Notes under the pieces: generated by a model
What the model saw: only the letters and a program-made list of their open reading frames with translations
The model's database searches: none
What the model was told of the DNA's origin: nothing
Shown here: positions 50,301-63,182 of the stretch, piece after piece
Numbering within the stretch: the first letter of the stretch is position 1
Layout of the letters: every line of letters starts with the position of its first letter
Assembly: GCF_901709675.1 (NCBI RefSeq)
Contig: NC_051104.1
Location: 6,307,501-6,371,500, forward strand
DNA from: Syngnathus acus
Lineage: Eukaryota; Chordata; Actinopteri; Syngnathiformes; Syngnathidae
DNA: 64,000 nt
Direction: 5' to 3'
Made by a program: the position numbers and the translations under genes

Positions 50301-53300
50301 AGGACGAAGCCGCCAAAGACGTATTTGTCTTCCTCTTGGACAGGACAGATGTACAATGAAATTCCATTTCAATGCTGAACAAAGTGTCAATCACACTTGA
50401 TGCTCAGCACAAAGACAAGCACTGAACAAATGGGGAACTGAATGCAAGCGGATGAAGGACATTTTTTTTTTCTTTTTTTTTAAGAGGATGCCAGGGAAGA
50501 TAAGCAGCTGATTTGTTTAGACACAAGTCGCATAGTAAACAAAAAAGTCTCAAAAGAACCGTAACATCAGGGTCACCAGTCAAATTACTGGAGTGATCGA
50601 TTTTATTTTATTTTTTTCAAACTTTTATTTTGCTCCTTATGACCAAACAATTCCGATTCCTCTCTCCTCTATAAAACTCATAAAGCCGCTGACGTATCAC
50701 GCTGATATTTGACTTTCCAACTCGCGTAATTAAATGTTTTCTGGCAATTCAGTCATCACCAAGGTTGCTCTCTTTTGATTCCTAAATGACGCTCCTCTTC
50801 AATAGCGAGTGAATAGCTTGGCTAATGTTTTCTCTTGTGTTTTGAAGGCCGATTCTGTCCCTGAATGGAGATAAACATTATAAAATATGGATGAATGGCT
50901 ATATGTATCTCAGATAATCTCATAATGTTAGTAAACTTTTTATTGGCTTGGACTATATTGTCTATGAAAGGGGATATTGTAAAAAAAAGAAAAGATGCCG
51001 CCCACATCAAGCCACCTTTGCGCTTTATTGATCATTCACAACAGGGCATCTCAACCTTTCTCCTTTTGTGGGCTTGATGACATGTTGAAATGTTCAGCAT
51101 GAAAGAACAAAACACCCTGCTGCATCTTGTTTTTATTATCTCTGAGAAATCCTCACAGGTAAACTTCGATTGAAATCTCCAGTCTTGTTTTGATGTTGGC
51201 GTGTTCAACCCCGCAACTTTCTTTCTTCTAACATTTAGCCTCTTCTATGTGCCCACAATGGGTTTCTTGCTAATTGGCCTTTCTGATGGTGGTGCCCACC
51301 CACCCACCGTTGGTTGGCCCCACCGGGGTTTAATAAATGAGGGGCTGACTTTCCTGGCGTGGTCTGAGTTTGTTTTCCTGAGCACACTTTGATGTGCATG
51401 ACCACTTGAAAGAAACAGGGCATCTTTGATTGCTGCAAGTAAAGCCTAACATGAAGCAGTAAACGTTATGGGTGCCATTTGTTAGTGTCTTTACAGTAAC
51501 TGTGAATTCTTCCAAGCTACTTACCGAGAAGATGAGAGGAAAACCGCAAAGCCGGCTGCACCGGAATAGAATTGTGCCAGCAGTAAAAAATACATTGTAG
51601 TACAATTACACTGAATAAAATTGCGTATCCAAGTTACCAATGACAATTTAGTTTTTTTTTTTTTGGAGTCACAGTCTCTTTAAATGTATTTTCTCTATTC
51701 TGGAGCCCATTTATCAAGTATTGATCATCTGAAACCCAAAAGCCAATGTGGTAAAGCAAAAACATACTTCTACCTGCTTTCATTACAGATAAATTGTTTT
51801 ATTTTTAGAAATGTGTACCATGTTATTTTTCTTTACGCAGACTCATCTTGTTTGCAATGATGGGTTGCAACCGATTTGCCACGCAATTGTCTGATTCTTA
51901 TCCATATTAAGAAGAAGCCATTGTTGGATCGGAAATAAATGTCGCAGGCATTCTTTTTCTCGTTCCAATTTTGGGAACTTTCAAAAAGTGGCACATTGAG
52001 TACTATATGTGACACAATTGTGCCTTACTGGGGCATAAATGGCTTGTCGCTTTTGGTGCTACCTTGTTTTGTAACCTTAACAAGGAACATCCCTGGGTCA
52101 TTTTAGCTCTGAAAAAAGTAGTTCTAGTAAATATCTGATTTGAGTCCAACAATTAGGCCAATGTAAATCAATATGTTCATTGTACCTTGAAACGTCGTCT
52201 CTACCACCAATGTTGTAGCCATGATGTTGTCATTTGATTACAGTCACAATTAATGATCATTTCGGCTTTTGCACCTCTTGGTCATTGTTTACTATAAAAA
52301 TGTGTCGTAAAGTGAGTTTTTTTTCTTAACAGGCCGAATCTCTCCCTCCTAATTAAGTCCCGCTGCTTCCCAGCATTGGCCTCATGGGCTTGTGTTCTTC
52401 ATTGCTTCAACCCTCCTGTACGACTCTTTCATTTTGTCTTAATTCGCGTCTTGTGCTCCACCTTTCTGTGTACACTGTGCACATTTATTCACCCTTACTG
52501 CGTCTCGGCTTCCTAATGGATTGATGTAAAGTGCTCTCCCGGCGCTTTGCAGCTGCTTGTTGTCCTTTATTGCTGCAGAAGTTGTGGCCTCAGGATGTTG
52601 TTTCTTCTCTTGTCCCACTGTGAGGGGAATGACTAATGTCCCCGATGAGATGTAGCAATGGCAATAGCGGCAGCAATGGGAAATGTCACCGTATGAATTC
52701 ATATTATTAATCATTTTATTAGTAGGCTTCACAACATAGGACGTATAAGTGTATATATATATTTATATGATGTCCTTGATGTCATTTTTGTGCGAGCACA
52801 TTATATACAAATTCATTCCGTTACTTTCAAGCATAATATTTAGCGTTTTAATAACATTGGGTATTCAGAAAGGGTGTGAATAATATTAGGAAAAAAATCA
52901 CAACTCCCGTGATTGGAGCATTATGACTCGAGGATCATTCCCAGTGTTCTGCGTGACCTTAACATGGCTTTACTTTGTGAGGTGACAGTTGGCCGAGTGT
53001 GTCGCAGTGGGTGTTAACACCTCAAACGGCTGACCTCTAAAACAAAAAAGGCTTGCTTTCATCTTGGCTTCCCTCCAAATGCGACTTGGAAGCGGAAGGG
53101 ATAAGAGCGTCAATGGACGAGAAGGCCAAATCACCTCACGTTTGCTGCTCCCGGCTTGATTAGAAATTAATTGAAATATGAAGCCGTCCTCCTGGGAACA
53201 GATTGAGTGTGGTGAGACTTGCACTGTGGACATTCCTAAATGTTGACAGTACACATGCATGCATCCATACTAATGCTGACCTCTTTTGTTCAAGCCGTAA

Positions 53301-54472
53301 TATCAGGTCTGCAGTTCACAACAACCATTATACTTAGCGAATAAGATGATCCCCGTTGCTCCTCCATTTCCCCTCGGCGGGGTTCGATAATAACACGACC
53401 TCCTGAGAACTGCTTGATGTCTTGTGATTGTAATGAAAGGCTTGATAGCTACCACGCTGTTGGCCTACCAACCACTTGCGTTATTCCATACTGTAAATGT
53501 ATCTATCACTCAGCTCGCTGCGTAAGTCTGCTCCTTTAATCCTCTTCTGGTTTGAAGTCAACATTACTGGAATGTATTCTAGTCACACACTACTTTGTGG
53601 TGATTGAAAGAGCCATGGGGGGAAAATAAAACCGAATGTGTGTTTGATCTATCATTGGCATAGACTGCACGAAAGCCACACACTAGGGACTCTACATTAG
53701 GTACACCTGTGTATTCAGATATGTTTTATACTGAATCTATTCTTCTCTCGAGGCTCTCTATCCATTCAATGTCCCTATTTCTCAAAAGGCCAGCATCCTA
53801 ACTAATCCATGTATGTGACCTTGAGTGTGTATTCATGAAGGTGTTCGCACGATGAGCAGTCCTATCCGTCTTTGTAATGGCGGCTCGGGGTGGCTAACTC
53901 TCCGGCCCCTGATCCGTCCTCATTTGCTTGGCATTTCGTTTTGCAGGCCGCAATCTTTCCTTCCCGCGACACGGAAAGAAACCTTTCACCTTCTCCTTCC
54001 TCTCTCCCGCACTGGTCCGCATCTCTGCTTTCACGCCACTAAAACAGGATGAGTCCAAATGAGGACAAATTGATACAAATCGCATTGAAAGCAGCCGAGG
54101 GGTTGAAGAATAAATGGTCGAAGCGTGTGTAATGCGAGTCAGCTCGAAGCACAAATCTGCTGATGTAGTACTTGTGTTGGTTTTGCAAGTGCGTCCGTTG
54201 CTCATTATGATGCCCATTACGCCGAGACTTTGAGGACGCCGCAATGTCACAGCTGTATCAAAAGCAGATCGGAGAGGCGACTTTAAGAAACAAATTAAAG
54301 AGACTGGAACGAACACGTGCTCCAAGTGAAACTTACCACTTTGACCGTCATCACTGGTTAAAGGCAATTTCTCTTCATAGTGAGTTCTTTTGCCTTGAGC
54401 TGCAGCGCCCGACGTAAAGTCAATTTAATCATGAAACAAGGTGAAAGCAATGGTGGCCGAAAACAAGCTTTG

Positions 54473-54493
54473 CGTGTGTGTGTGTGTGTGTGT
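54473..54493. repeat. (GT)n microsatellite
   Basis: About ten GTG/TGT dinucleotide repeats on the plus strand in the mtrr-sema5a interval. Ordinary simple repeat. Confidence 0.85.
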
Positions 54494-57127
54494 CAAGGGG
54501 ATTTGCAACATCAAGCCGATGAACTTAAAACACCCCGGTTAGCTCCCAGAGGTGTTTATTGGTCCTGAACCCATACTGCATCATCCTGGACTCTCGTTGC
54601 TGACATTTTGCATGGACAAAAATACATTTTGATACACATCTACATGTAGGGAATGCATGATGACTCGGTGCTGTGCAGCACCTGGGAATAAAGGTCCATT
54701 GTGTAGGTGTGTGTGAGAGCTCTGGTCAGCACAATGCAGCCTCACTGAGCTGCTGGACTGCTGAGCACTGCAGGTGTGCTGCGTCTCAATTTGTTCCGGG
54801 AGGGATCAAATTCGAACACCTTGCAAATCTTACGGAGCAGGACGCATCCGGACACGAACTGCACGAGGCACCCCTGCATGCACAAGAGAAGACGAGATTT
54901 TTGTATTTACAAAGTTAAGAATGCACTAGAAGGATATTGATTCATCAATTAATTGACAACTCATCGGTTATTAAAACAATATTTTGATAACTGGTTATCA
55001 AACGAGGTTTCAAGACCTGGTCAAATCAATACATATTCAAATTAATAATGCCTTTTCTGCACCGGGAATTTAAAATAATGTTTTAGAATAAAAGGATGGA
55101 AATTAAATTTTTTAAAATCTGATTCATCGTGTAATCGTCAAAATAATCAACAGATTAATCTAATACCAAAATGACAGCTTTTAAATAAAATACATCAATC
55201 AATACATGAAGTTATAATATAATATAATATAGTTTGAACTGATGGTCTTTGCTCAGGTTGCTTGTCATCGTTTTTTATTATTTTGCTTTCTTGACACATA
55301 GCGACATGAATAAATGACAGTCCAGCCAAGTGGGAAGCTTCACTAATGATCATAGCTTCATCACAAACTATGGATGGATGTTATTAATCTTTCATTCATT
55401 TGCCTTCCATTCGCCAAAGTCAAAGTCCAAAGTCCTTAAAGGGCTGGAGAAAGTGGTAGTGCAGAGGTTACGATAGGACAACCTCCACCCTAATTACCCT
55501 CATTACTCACCCGTGCTCATAATTTATCCCGACCTCATCTGCAAACGAAAAAACGTCATCATTAATAACAAATCAAACTGCCAAGGAGAAGTTTTGCCAA
55601 GTAAGATGATTCTTGGTGATTTTTGTTTCTTGAGGTCAAATATAATGAGCTTATTTTGATACAAATATACAAATACCGATTCATTTAAAAAAAAAAAAAA
55701 AACACTGAACGGCGATGAAGCATTTGCACTTTACTTCCCACTACCACTTTAGGCAAATCTTTTATTTTCGTCCATTTACTACTTGTATCTTCTTGCCATA
55801 GATCAATAGCTCATCACAAGGCTCATTAGTAGACAAGATGGATTTAATGATGTAAGGAAATGAGGAGTTGGTTAAAGAAGGCCAGTAAAGCATGCGCCCT
55901 AATAGTTAACTGTAAACAAGTCGATGGATTATTTGTTATCACCTTTGATAACGTAATGTCCATTGTCATATCAAAAGAAAGCTACTTTCATTTTGTTGAT
56001 TTTGATACAGTGTTGTGTATATACGTGAAATAGTTGTTGAATTCTGTCTGAACGTAATAATTGCTTTTCTGTGGAGTGCTTGCCCACCCATCAAGTGTGA
56101 AATGAAACAACCAAGTAAATATTGTCTTATATCCTTGCTTGTATCCTTTTCCTCCAATTTGGGCTTGTTTCATGTCAATATTACCTCGTCGGGCCTTTTT
56201 AAGAAATGTTTTAAAAGCATTTACATTTGATTTTAGACCATTTTATATGCGATCTTTTACTCACTAAAAAAAGCAGCCGCATTTTAGCGCAGACAAATTG
56301 ATTGCAATCTCGGAATCTGTAATGAATGCGGCGTTCAACATGTATCCAGTCATTACATTTCCTCATTTTGCATTGTTTTCTAGTTAAAGATAATCAATTT
56401 TCTTACAAGCTCAAGTCCCGTGCGTGTTCACCGCCTAAAGTATGCCAAAGTGCTTCCATTAATCACAAACTACACCCTAGAGGGATATTCAATTGCACAT
56501 CCTAGAATACAAGTGAGACAAAGAAAGCCGGCGTGTAAAACAGGAAAAGATAGCAAAGAAGTTCCTTTTGTTTTCCAATATCCGACCACTTCAATTTTAC
56601 TCATGCGGTGATTTGTGAAAAGCTCATTTGTCATCCAGCAGGTGAGGAGAAACAGTCACTCTGACCTCCGCTCTTCCGCTAATGAGACAGAACCAACGCC
56701 GATTCACAAAATCTGGAAATATTTGTCCAAATTCCACCCCTCCGGTTGTCATATCCCTAAATGCTAAATTTGATTTGTCAAATCTTTTTATCTACCTCCT
56801 TTCCACCCATCAATTTTCTACACTGCTCATTAGTTTTAAATAAATCAATATGAATAAAGGATACACTCATCTGAACACAATACCTAGTAAACAGGATTAT
56901 TATGAGTGGGAATTTGTAAAGAAAACAATACATCAAAGCCATTTACCCCCCCCCACGCGATGAGCTAAATGTTATTTAAAATTTGCATATCAGTAGCGAC
57001 TGCTCAGCTGCCTCACTGATTATCCGGGATCATCTAGGGACACAAATGTAATACCGAAGCAATCAGTCTTGTAGATGTTGATATTTCTCAGGTCAAATTG
57101 GAATATGCGACCTACTGGTGGTGCTAT

Positions 57128-57141
57128 GGGGGGGGGGGGGG
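57128..57141. repeat. Poly-G run
   Basis: Fourteen consecutive G residues on the plus strand in the gene-poor interval. Confidence 0.85.
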
Positions 57142-60100
57142 CAATTTCAATTCATCCAAGGGGGACCGTGAACCCTTCTATGAAGTGACGCGCTATTCCA
57201 TCAAACAGGCTTTTTACGAAAAGTAATAAAAGACAGTCACTTAGTGACAAGGTTGGTCGTTGGTGTGCACCAAACTGGATGGAATACATTTTGCTGGCTA
57301 ATTGATCAAAGTGGTCATACATCAATGCAGATTAGATAGAGGCCATTCCATTTACATAAACATCCATCCATCTATCCAGTAGTTGCTCCTGGATAAAACT
57401 TTTGCCTTCATTTTAGCTGTAATTTTCTCTTTTGTTCATATTGCCCATCACTTGAATAATGCATTTTTTATTTCTCCATCAGAGAAGGCTTTATTGCGCA
57501 TCATCATAATCCACAGCACGAAGTGAGCGCTCATTGATATGACCAGAATTCTACTTGCAGATTCTTAGGACAGTTTAGGTGCATTATTTTCTCTTGATGA
57601 GTTGGAAGGACAACGAATGCAACATTTCTCTCATTCTTCTTTGAAATGCTAGTTTTCAATGTCAATTTTTAATTTGAAAAACGATCTTGTGTTCCAAGAA
57701 CTCCCTTCGGCCCACGTTTTAATCAATAAGTGCTTTTGGATGAACATAGCAGCACTGAAAGAGACTGCAGCACCTGAACGGGCCACGATGAGTCTTTGGT
57801 GGTCTTTGTGGGCGATCCCCACAAAGCGTTTCTGTTCTCCCCGTGCTCTGAAAGCACCGAGCGAGAGCCGAGCCAAAGCAGCTGAGCCTGATGAGAAGAA
57901 TCGAGAGGCCTGTGAGGAACCTGGCGGGAAACCGAGGCTAATTGGAGCGTGCCGATATCCGCCATCTTGGCTTGTCACCTGAATAGCCGCTTTGATTGCG
58001 GTGAATGGGCCCATAAAGCATTACGGGGGTACCGATAAGCTTCTGTGGGGTTTTGGCTGGTGTTCCTTTTGGCTTTTTGCAGCTGCGACCTGCAATGCCA
58101 GACCAGCACCTGGGATTCCAGATGTCTCGAGGTGGAATCGGCGGTGGCATCTCTCAAGCGACATTAGAGCTCAGGGTGACATTCATCATTCTTCAGCCTG
58201 GCACGGCTGAGCCCGCAATGTCGTGCCAACTTCCTATCGACCTGCATATATCAGTTGGAGCGAGCCCTTCTGGACAAAGCAGGGGCAGGTGGGAGATTTT
58301 TGGGAAGGGCAAGCAAAACACTTTGGCCAAAATACAACAATAATACGAATATGGATAGCTGAACCTAAGAATTGTGAGGAGGACATTCTTCGTAGCTGTT
58401 GTTTGTGCTAATGTTTATTCCTTTTCACAACGTAGACAACTTACTAACTACTTTGCGTGGGATTTTTGCTTTGGTGCCAAACTTGTCAATTAAAGAGCTC
58501 TCTTGATTTGAAATGATCTCTTCTATAATTATGGAAGGTGCTTGACACACATATGACTTTGCCTTGTTTAATCAGCAGCTGCATCCATCACTTGTCCCAG
58601 CTCATTCCCACTAAGTCAATCCAACCAGATGAATGATGGACCATCCTACAGTCAAATTGTCACATCCAAGGCCTAACTTCAGCTGTTTTCTAACAGCTTG
58701 TCGACTTGAATTCCTTAGCAGGCCTCTTTTGGCCCACGGGCCATACGTTTGACAATATGTCTCCGACAAAATGCATCCCCCCCACAATATGAAAAGTATT
58801 ACTCGTTTCACTACAGGCTCTCTTTGGAGTCATGCCGGGTAAACAGCAAGTCAAAGTACTTGCCAGCTGCACACTGTGTGACAAGAATAATAATGTGTGC
58901 ACGGAGATGGTCGATTCTCTATCATATTTAATCTGTGGAAAGAATAGTAAAATGGCAGAAATTAAAGACAGGTCTGATGTACTATCATTTAATGGCACCT
59001 CCCCAGAAACCTTTAAAGAAACATGGCGATACACATACGGCGCGATGACATCTTCTCCACTGACCTTTACTAGTCCCAAATGTGTCTCCTTGAAGAAAGT
59101 CATATCCCTTGTCGGTTGCTAATACGTTGGAAGATGCCAAAAGACTGTGTGAGTGAATGTTGTGAAAATGCCTTTTCCATTAATGATTCATCAAAGTGTC
59201 AGTGCGGAGGTAAAAGTGGAAAATGTCATTTGGCCAAGTAACACTCGTAGAAAAAAGCTCCAACACACACTGACTGGTGCCTATATTGCTTTCTCAGGCA
59301 ACCACAATGAAGTCAAGGTAAAGAAGAGATTGATTCTGCGGAGCTGGATGGAGATGGGTTGTACATCGGGCTGGATCAGCACCCCCCCACCTTCCCCCTA
59401 TTGTCCCCCCAGCAGTCAGCCAAACAGTAGGGTGATTAATGACACCCCTTCCATTACCCTCTGAGCAGAGACGGGACGTCAGGTTGAAGGTTGATGGAAA
59501 ACATCACAGTGTGTGGTATTACGCACCATCATACACATTAGGGTTTCAACCTCACACAGCGCCCACCTCCCGTTTTCTCTCCTTCTATTTTTTTCCTGCT
59601 GCCACACCGTATTTACTATATCCTTCAGGTTTCCTTCCACAACTATGATTTGTCGCTGCGGTGGCTCCGCAAGACTTACGGTTATTGCTGAAGTTTTGGG
59701 ACAATTGGGTTAGGGTTGACTGGATTTTGTACATTCTCCCAAAAGATAACAATACCTAGCAATAATAATAATAATATCAAATTTAAATATCAAATTTATC
59801 TCAGATGTTCATTTCAATACTCAGATTCATGAAATCATATCAAACTACTTTTGAGGAGTCTAGTTCTTACCATCAAATAAAAAAATACCAATAAGTAAAT
59901 ATGAAAATTTTATAAATATACATATAGGCATTATGTAGTTTTATCTTTTCCTTGTATTCCTGTGTATTGTGTCCACCTGTGCTCATTAACCTGCTCCATT
60001 GTGTCAGCCAATCGGCTTCTTTGTTTCTTGTTCAGGTGTTCCTTGCTACCTTGTCAATTTGTTTGTATTTAGTTTCCTGCTTTCGTTCACTTCTGTTTGT

Positions 60101-61254
60101 TCATTGTCCATGCCACATGTAGTTGATGTCCGTTTGTTTGTCCAAGACAAGTTTCTAGCATATTTGTTGGCTTACTTTTTTTGGACTTGTGTTTCTGATC
60201 ATGCACAAGTTGCTTGCCTCTTTTGTTTTAATTTGTTTTAATTTAGTTTTTGTTTTTCATCTTGCCCTCGCCTGCCGCTGACAACATTAGAAACACAGTA
60301 AGTGGAACTCAAAGTACACTCAACACTAACAAGTATATCGTGTCTGAATCAGCTTTTAATTTATGCACAGCAACACAAGCAGACATGTAAAGAGTTAGTT
60401 GCAACTGAACCACTGAATAACCTAATATTTGGTTACGAACAAAAAATGTCTCTTCCGGATGACTGAACTTTTATTTTGCAGTATACACGGGTAGCTCTCC
60501 AGTTGGCAAGGATAGTGTTTGCTACACTGTACAGTAAATACCATAAACATCCTGCTCCCACAAATACAAAAACAGAAAGAAAAAAAAAAGAAATAGCAAA
60601 CACTCTTATCTTAACATTTTTTTTTCTTACAAAAAATACAAAAAGTACTGCGACTGAACTGGTGCAGGCTAATGTGAATACTGCCAGTTACATTTCAGAA
60701 TACACAAAGAATTTTCTTTTGAATATTTAAGACAAATATATAAAAAAAATAATTACAAAACTAAATTGTATCAATCACTTGTTGCATGAGTCTAACAGAC
60801 AAAAAAAGTAGCTTGACTTCAAATATCTACAGCCTGATTCTTGCGAGTTATCTTCAAAAGAAAAAAAAAAAAAGAAAATGGAATGCTGTCATGCAAACTG
60901 AAACGTCAGATGAGTCATGCAAAGCAGATTTGATGTGCCTCATTAGAAATGCAGCACTTTTCACAGAGTCACAGGAAAGTTAAAATCGATTCCCCTTTCG
61001 TGTTTGTCGAGCTGTCGGTCGGTCGGTTGGTGGGAGACCCAGTCGTCCGTTTCCCAGAAAGGGAACTGAGCTTTCCAAACGTACCGCAAGGCACCTGAGA
61101 GTGGGCCGCTCCCCCTGTTGGCATGGCAACGTGTTTTCGTTGCCAGAGTCTCAGAGTGGATGGAGCTGCCCGACGCGTGGTTTTATGAATCTCAATATAT
61201 ATGCAACAATTTAATTCAGTCAGGATGGGGGTGGGGGGGGGAACATCTTCCTCT

Positions 61255-61374
61255 TTAATAGTCATCGTAGGTGTTGAGGTCGGTGAAGTATGCGTTGGTG
61301 TAGGTCTTCCCGGTGCGCTGTGGGTTGAAGTACTTTTGCCGTTCCTCCAGAATCAGATTGTTTTTGTTGAAGGC
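61255..61374 (-). CDS. sema5a: Semaphorin-5A, last coding exon (partial gene)
   Basis: The terminal exon of a class 5 transmembrane semaphorin, an axon-guidance ligand and receptor with a sema domain and thrombospondin repeats. Only the end of the cytoplasmic tail is here: acceptor TTTCCTCATGCAG, phase 0, 39 residues, stop TAA at 61255-61257. The peptide includes AFNKNNLILEERQKYFNP and TGKTYTNAYFTDLN and ends TYDDY. This is very close to the known SEMA5A C-terminus (ending in a similar YFTDLNNYDEY). Upstream exons must lie beyond 64000 or in sequence not resolved here. A minus-strand AATAAA at 60470-60475 would give a 3' UTR of about 780 nt. Position and direction relative to mtrr match human 5p15. 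SEMA5B is the alternative, but synteny favours 5A. Confidence 0.88.
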   Translation of the reverse strand, partial: AFNKNNLILEERQKYFNPQRTGKTYTNAYFTDLNTYDDY

Positions 61375-63077
61375 CTGCATGAGGAAACGAGAAAAGGACC
61401 AATTAGTCTGCTCTCATTTTTTTCTCAATCGTGATTAAATAATTATTCAGCTCAAAAATGGGAAGGTGTATTAGGGGCTGCACTGAAAAGACACATTGTA
61501 AGCAAAAAAATTTTTTTTCTCCTTCAATTAGGATTTTATGAAAGAGATTTTCACATTAAAATATATATTCAATATATTTGTTTCATAAAAACCAAAGATA
61601 ATAAAATGGATTTATTGTAATTTCAATGTTGTACACTTACTGCTTTTTTTCTCGTTTTCCATTTTTTAACATACGTAACAAAACCTTTTCCTCATAGCCA
61701 CATTTTTTAATTGTGTCAAGTTTAATCTTGTCCCTATTCTTTTCAGTGTGGCCCTACAAAATAAAGTCAAGCAACTGAAAGGCATGAAATGAAACATCCA
61801 TTATATATTAAAAAAAAAAAACAAGCAATACTCGGGCATTGGGAACAAGGTTGAAAGGAACGTCCACCGCTTGGTTAAAACTATTTACTTTGGTCTCTGT
61901 CATCTCTAACAACCAGCATCAGCCATTTCTGTAACATTCTGGTACTATCATGAGAATAAAAGAATGTTAAATCGACTCCGCTTTGGAGCTCAGCACAACA
62001 TCAGCAATTTGATAAGCTCTATGTGATCAATTTGTGTCATTGAACATTTGAAGATACTGCACATAGAGACATCGACAGGGAAGGAAGGCGCTGTCGTCGC
62101 ATTTATTTGCCTTGATTTCCGTGATGTGATTTGTACGCAAAGAATTGTAATCAACACGTTGTAGGCCTATAGGGACACTTGGACTGCATCTCTGTGAAAG
62201 AGGCCCCTTGGCGACTCCTTCACAGCTGTGCTCGAGTGCTAATGAGCACTTTTTGCACCTAAAAAGCGCTGACTGAAAGATTGTCTGATTCCGAAGAATC
62301 GAGCACTCAAAGTAATGTGTTGGAAAATGTACCGTGTCAATAATGTAATCGAGAACCTGTTTGGATGGAGACTGAAGATTATCAACTCTTTTGCTGCAGT
62401 AGGACTACAAATGCATTATTTGGGGAAACTAATGTCAAATTGGATTACGTTAAAAAAAACTAAAACAAGATTAGGACCATTTAAATAGCTCAACAGAAGT
62501 ACTGGCATTTCATTTTAGTGGCCATAGATTAGCACTTAGTCTGATAACAAATTTTGCAAACACCGCATGTGATATCAAAAAGTTGACCAACTTTTCGGGC
62601 ATACTACAAGTACTGCAAAGTCTTTCTTAGTTTAACTATTATAATATGTCACATTCCATTTAATTTCTTCAAATTAGTTACATTTAAAATATGGCTTCAA
62701 GCTGTTCTGGTGTTAGTGATGAACAGAGGAGCATTTAAAAAAAAAAAAAACGCATCGATACATCAAACGTGACAAAACGAGAGACAAACCAAAAACATGC
62801 AAATAGTGGCAATCGCAAAGAGAAATATCATCTCACAAGCTGTGCAGGGGAGAGGAAAGGAGTGCGACTTCTTCATGATGCTCGGGTAAAGGGTGGGTGG
62901 GTGGGTGGGGAGGGGTCTGAGCATGATGGGCTAAAGGCTGTACTCCAACCTGTCGCGCACAGGAAGTGCCACAGGAAGTGGAAGGGACACGGTGAGGGGT
63001 GGAAGAGGAAGATTCGGAGAATTTGTCGGGAGGGGAGGGCGGGGTCGAGAGGTGGGATGTAGTAGCGAGGTCAGTGG
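61375..63077. other. Last intron of sema5a
   Basis: AT-rich non-coding sequence left of the candidate alternative terminal exon. A minus-strand ATTAAA (TTTAAT near 62659-62664) could serve a transcript ending in that exon. A GGGTGGGTGGGTGGGGAGGG-type G-rich run lies at 62893-62913 on the plus strand. No other feature is supported. Confidence 0.4.
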
Positions 63078-63182
63078 TTAGTAGAATATCTCCAGGCCCC
63101 GCACAGACACCCCCATGTTAGCAGAGACAGGCTGGTGGTGCATGGCGGGCTCGTCCAAGGGCAAGAGAACCGAAACGTCTGG
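63078..63182 (-). CDS. Candidate alternative terminal exon, probably of sema5a
   Basis: The minus strand shows a very strong acceptor (TTTGTTTCCTTCCTCTCCTTGCAG) followed by a phase-0 open frame of 34 codons and a TAA stop (63078-63080). The peptide begins PDVSVLLPLDEPAMHHQPVS and ends VRGLEIFY. The known sema5a last exon at 61374-61255 also starts in phase 0, so either exon could follow the same upstream exon. I do not recognise the peptide in any family. It could instead be the last exon of another minus-strand gene. Confidence 0.45.
   Translation of the reverse strand, partial: PDVSVLLPLDEPAMHHQPVSANMGVSVRGLEIFY

Larger units (their letters stand above)
47385..61254. other. Gene-poor interval between mtrr and sema5a
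   Basis: About 13.9 kb without a recognised gene. The first 0.8 kb is mtrr 3' UTR with AATAAA at 48154-48159. The last 0.8 kb is sema5a 3' UTR, with a minus-strand AATAAA at 60470-60475. Several minus-strand segments have strong splice signals and open phases (48799-48828, 54337-54353, 54742-54873, 55511-55538), but none matches a known family. A GC-richer patch lies at about 57700-58290. Simple repeats include (GT)n at 54473-54493 and a G run at 57128-57141. In human the same interval is a long gene desert. Confidence 0.45.
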
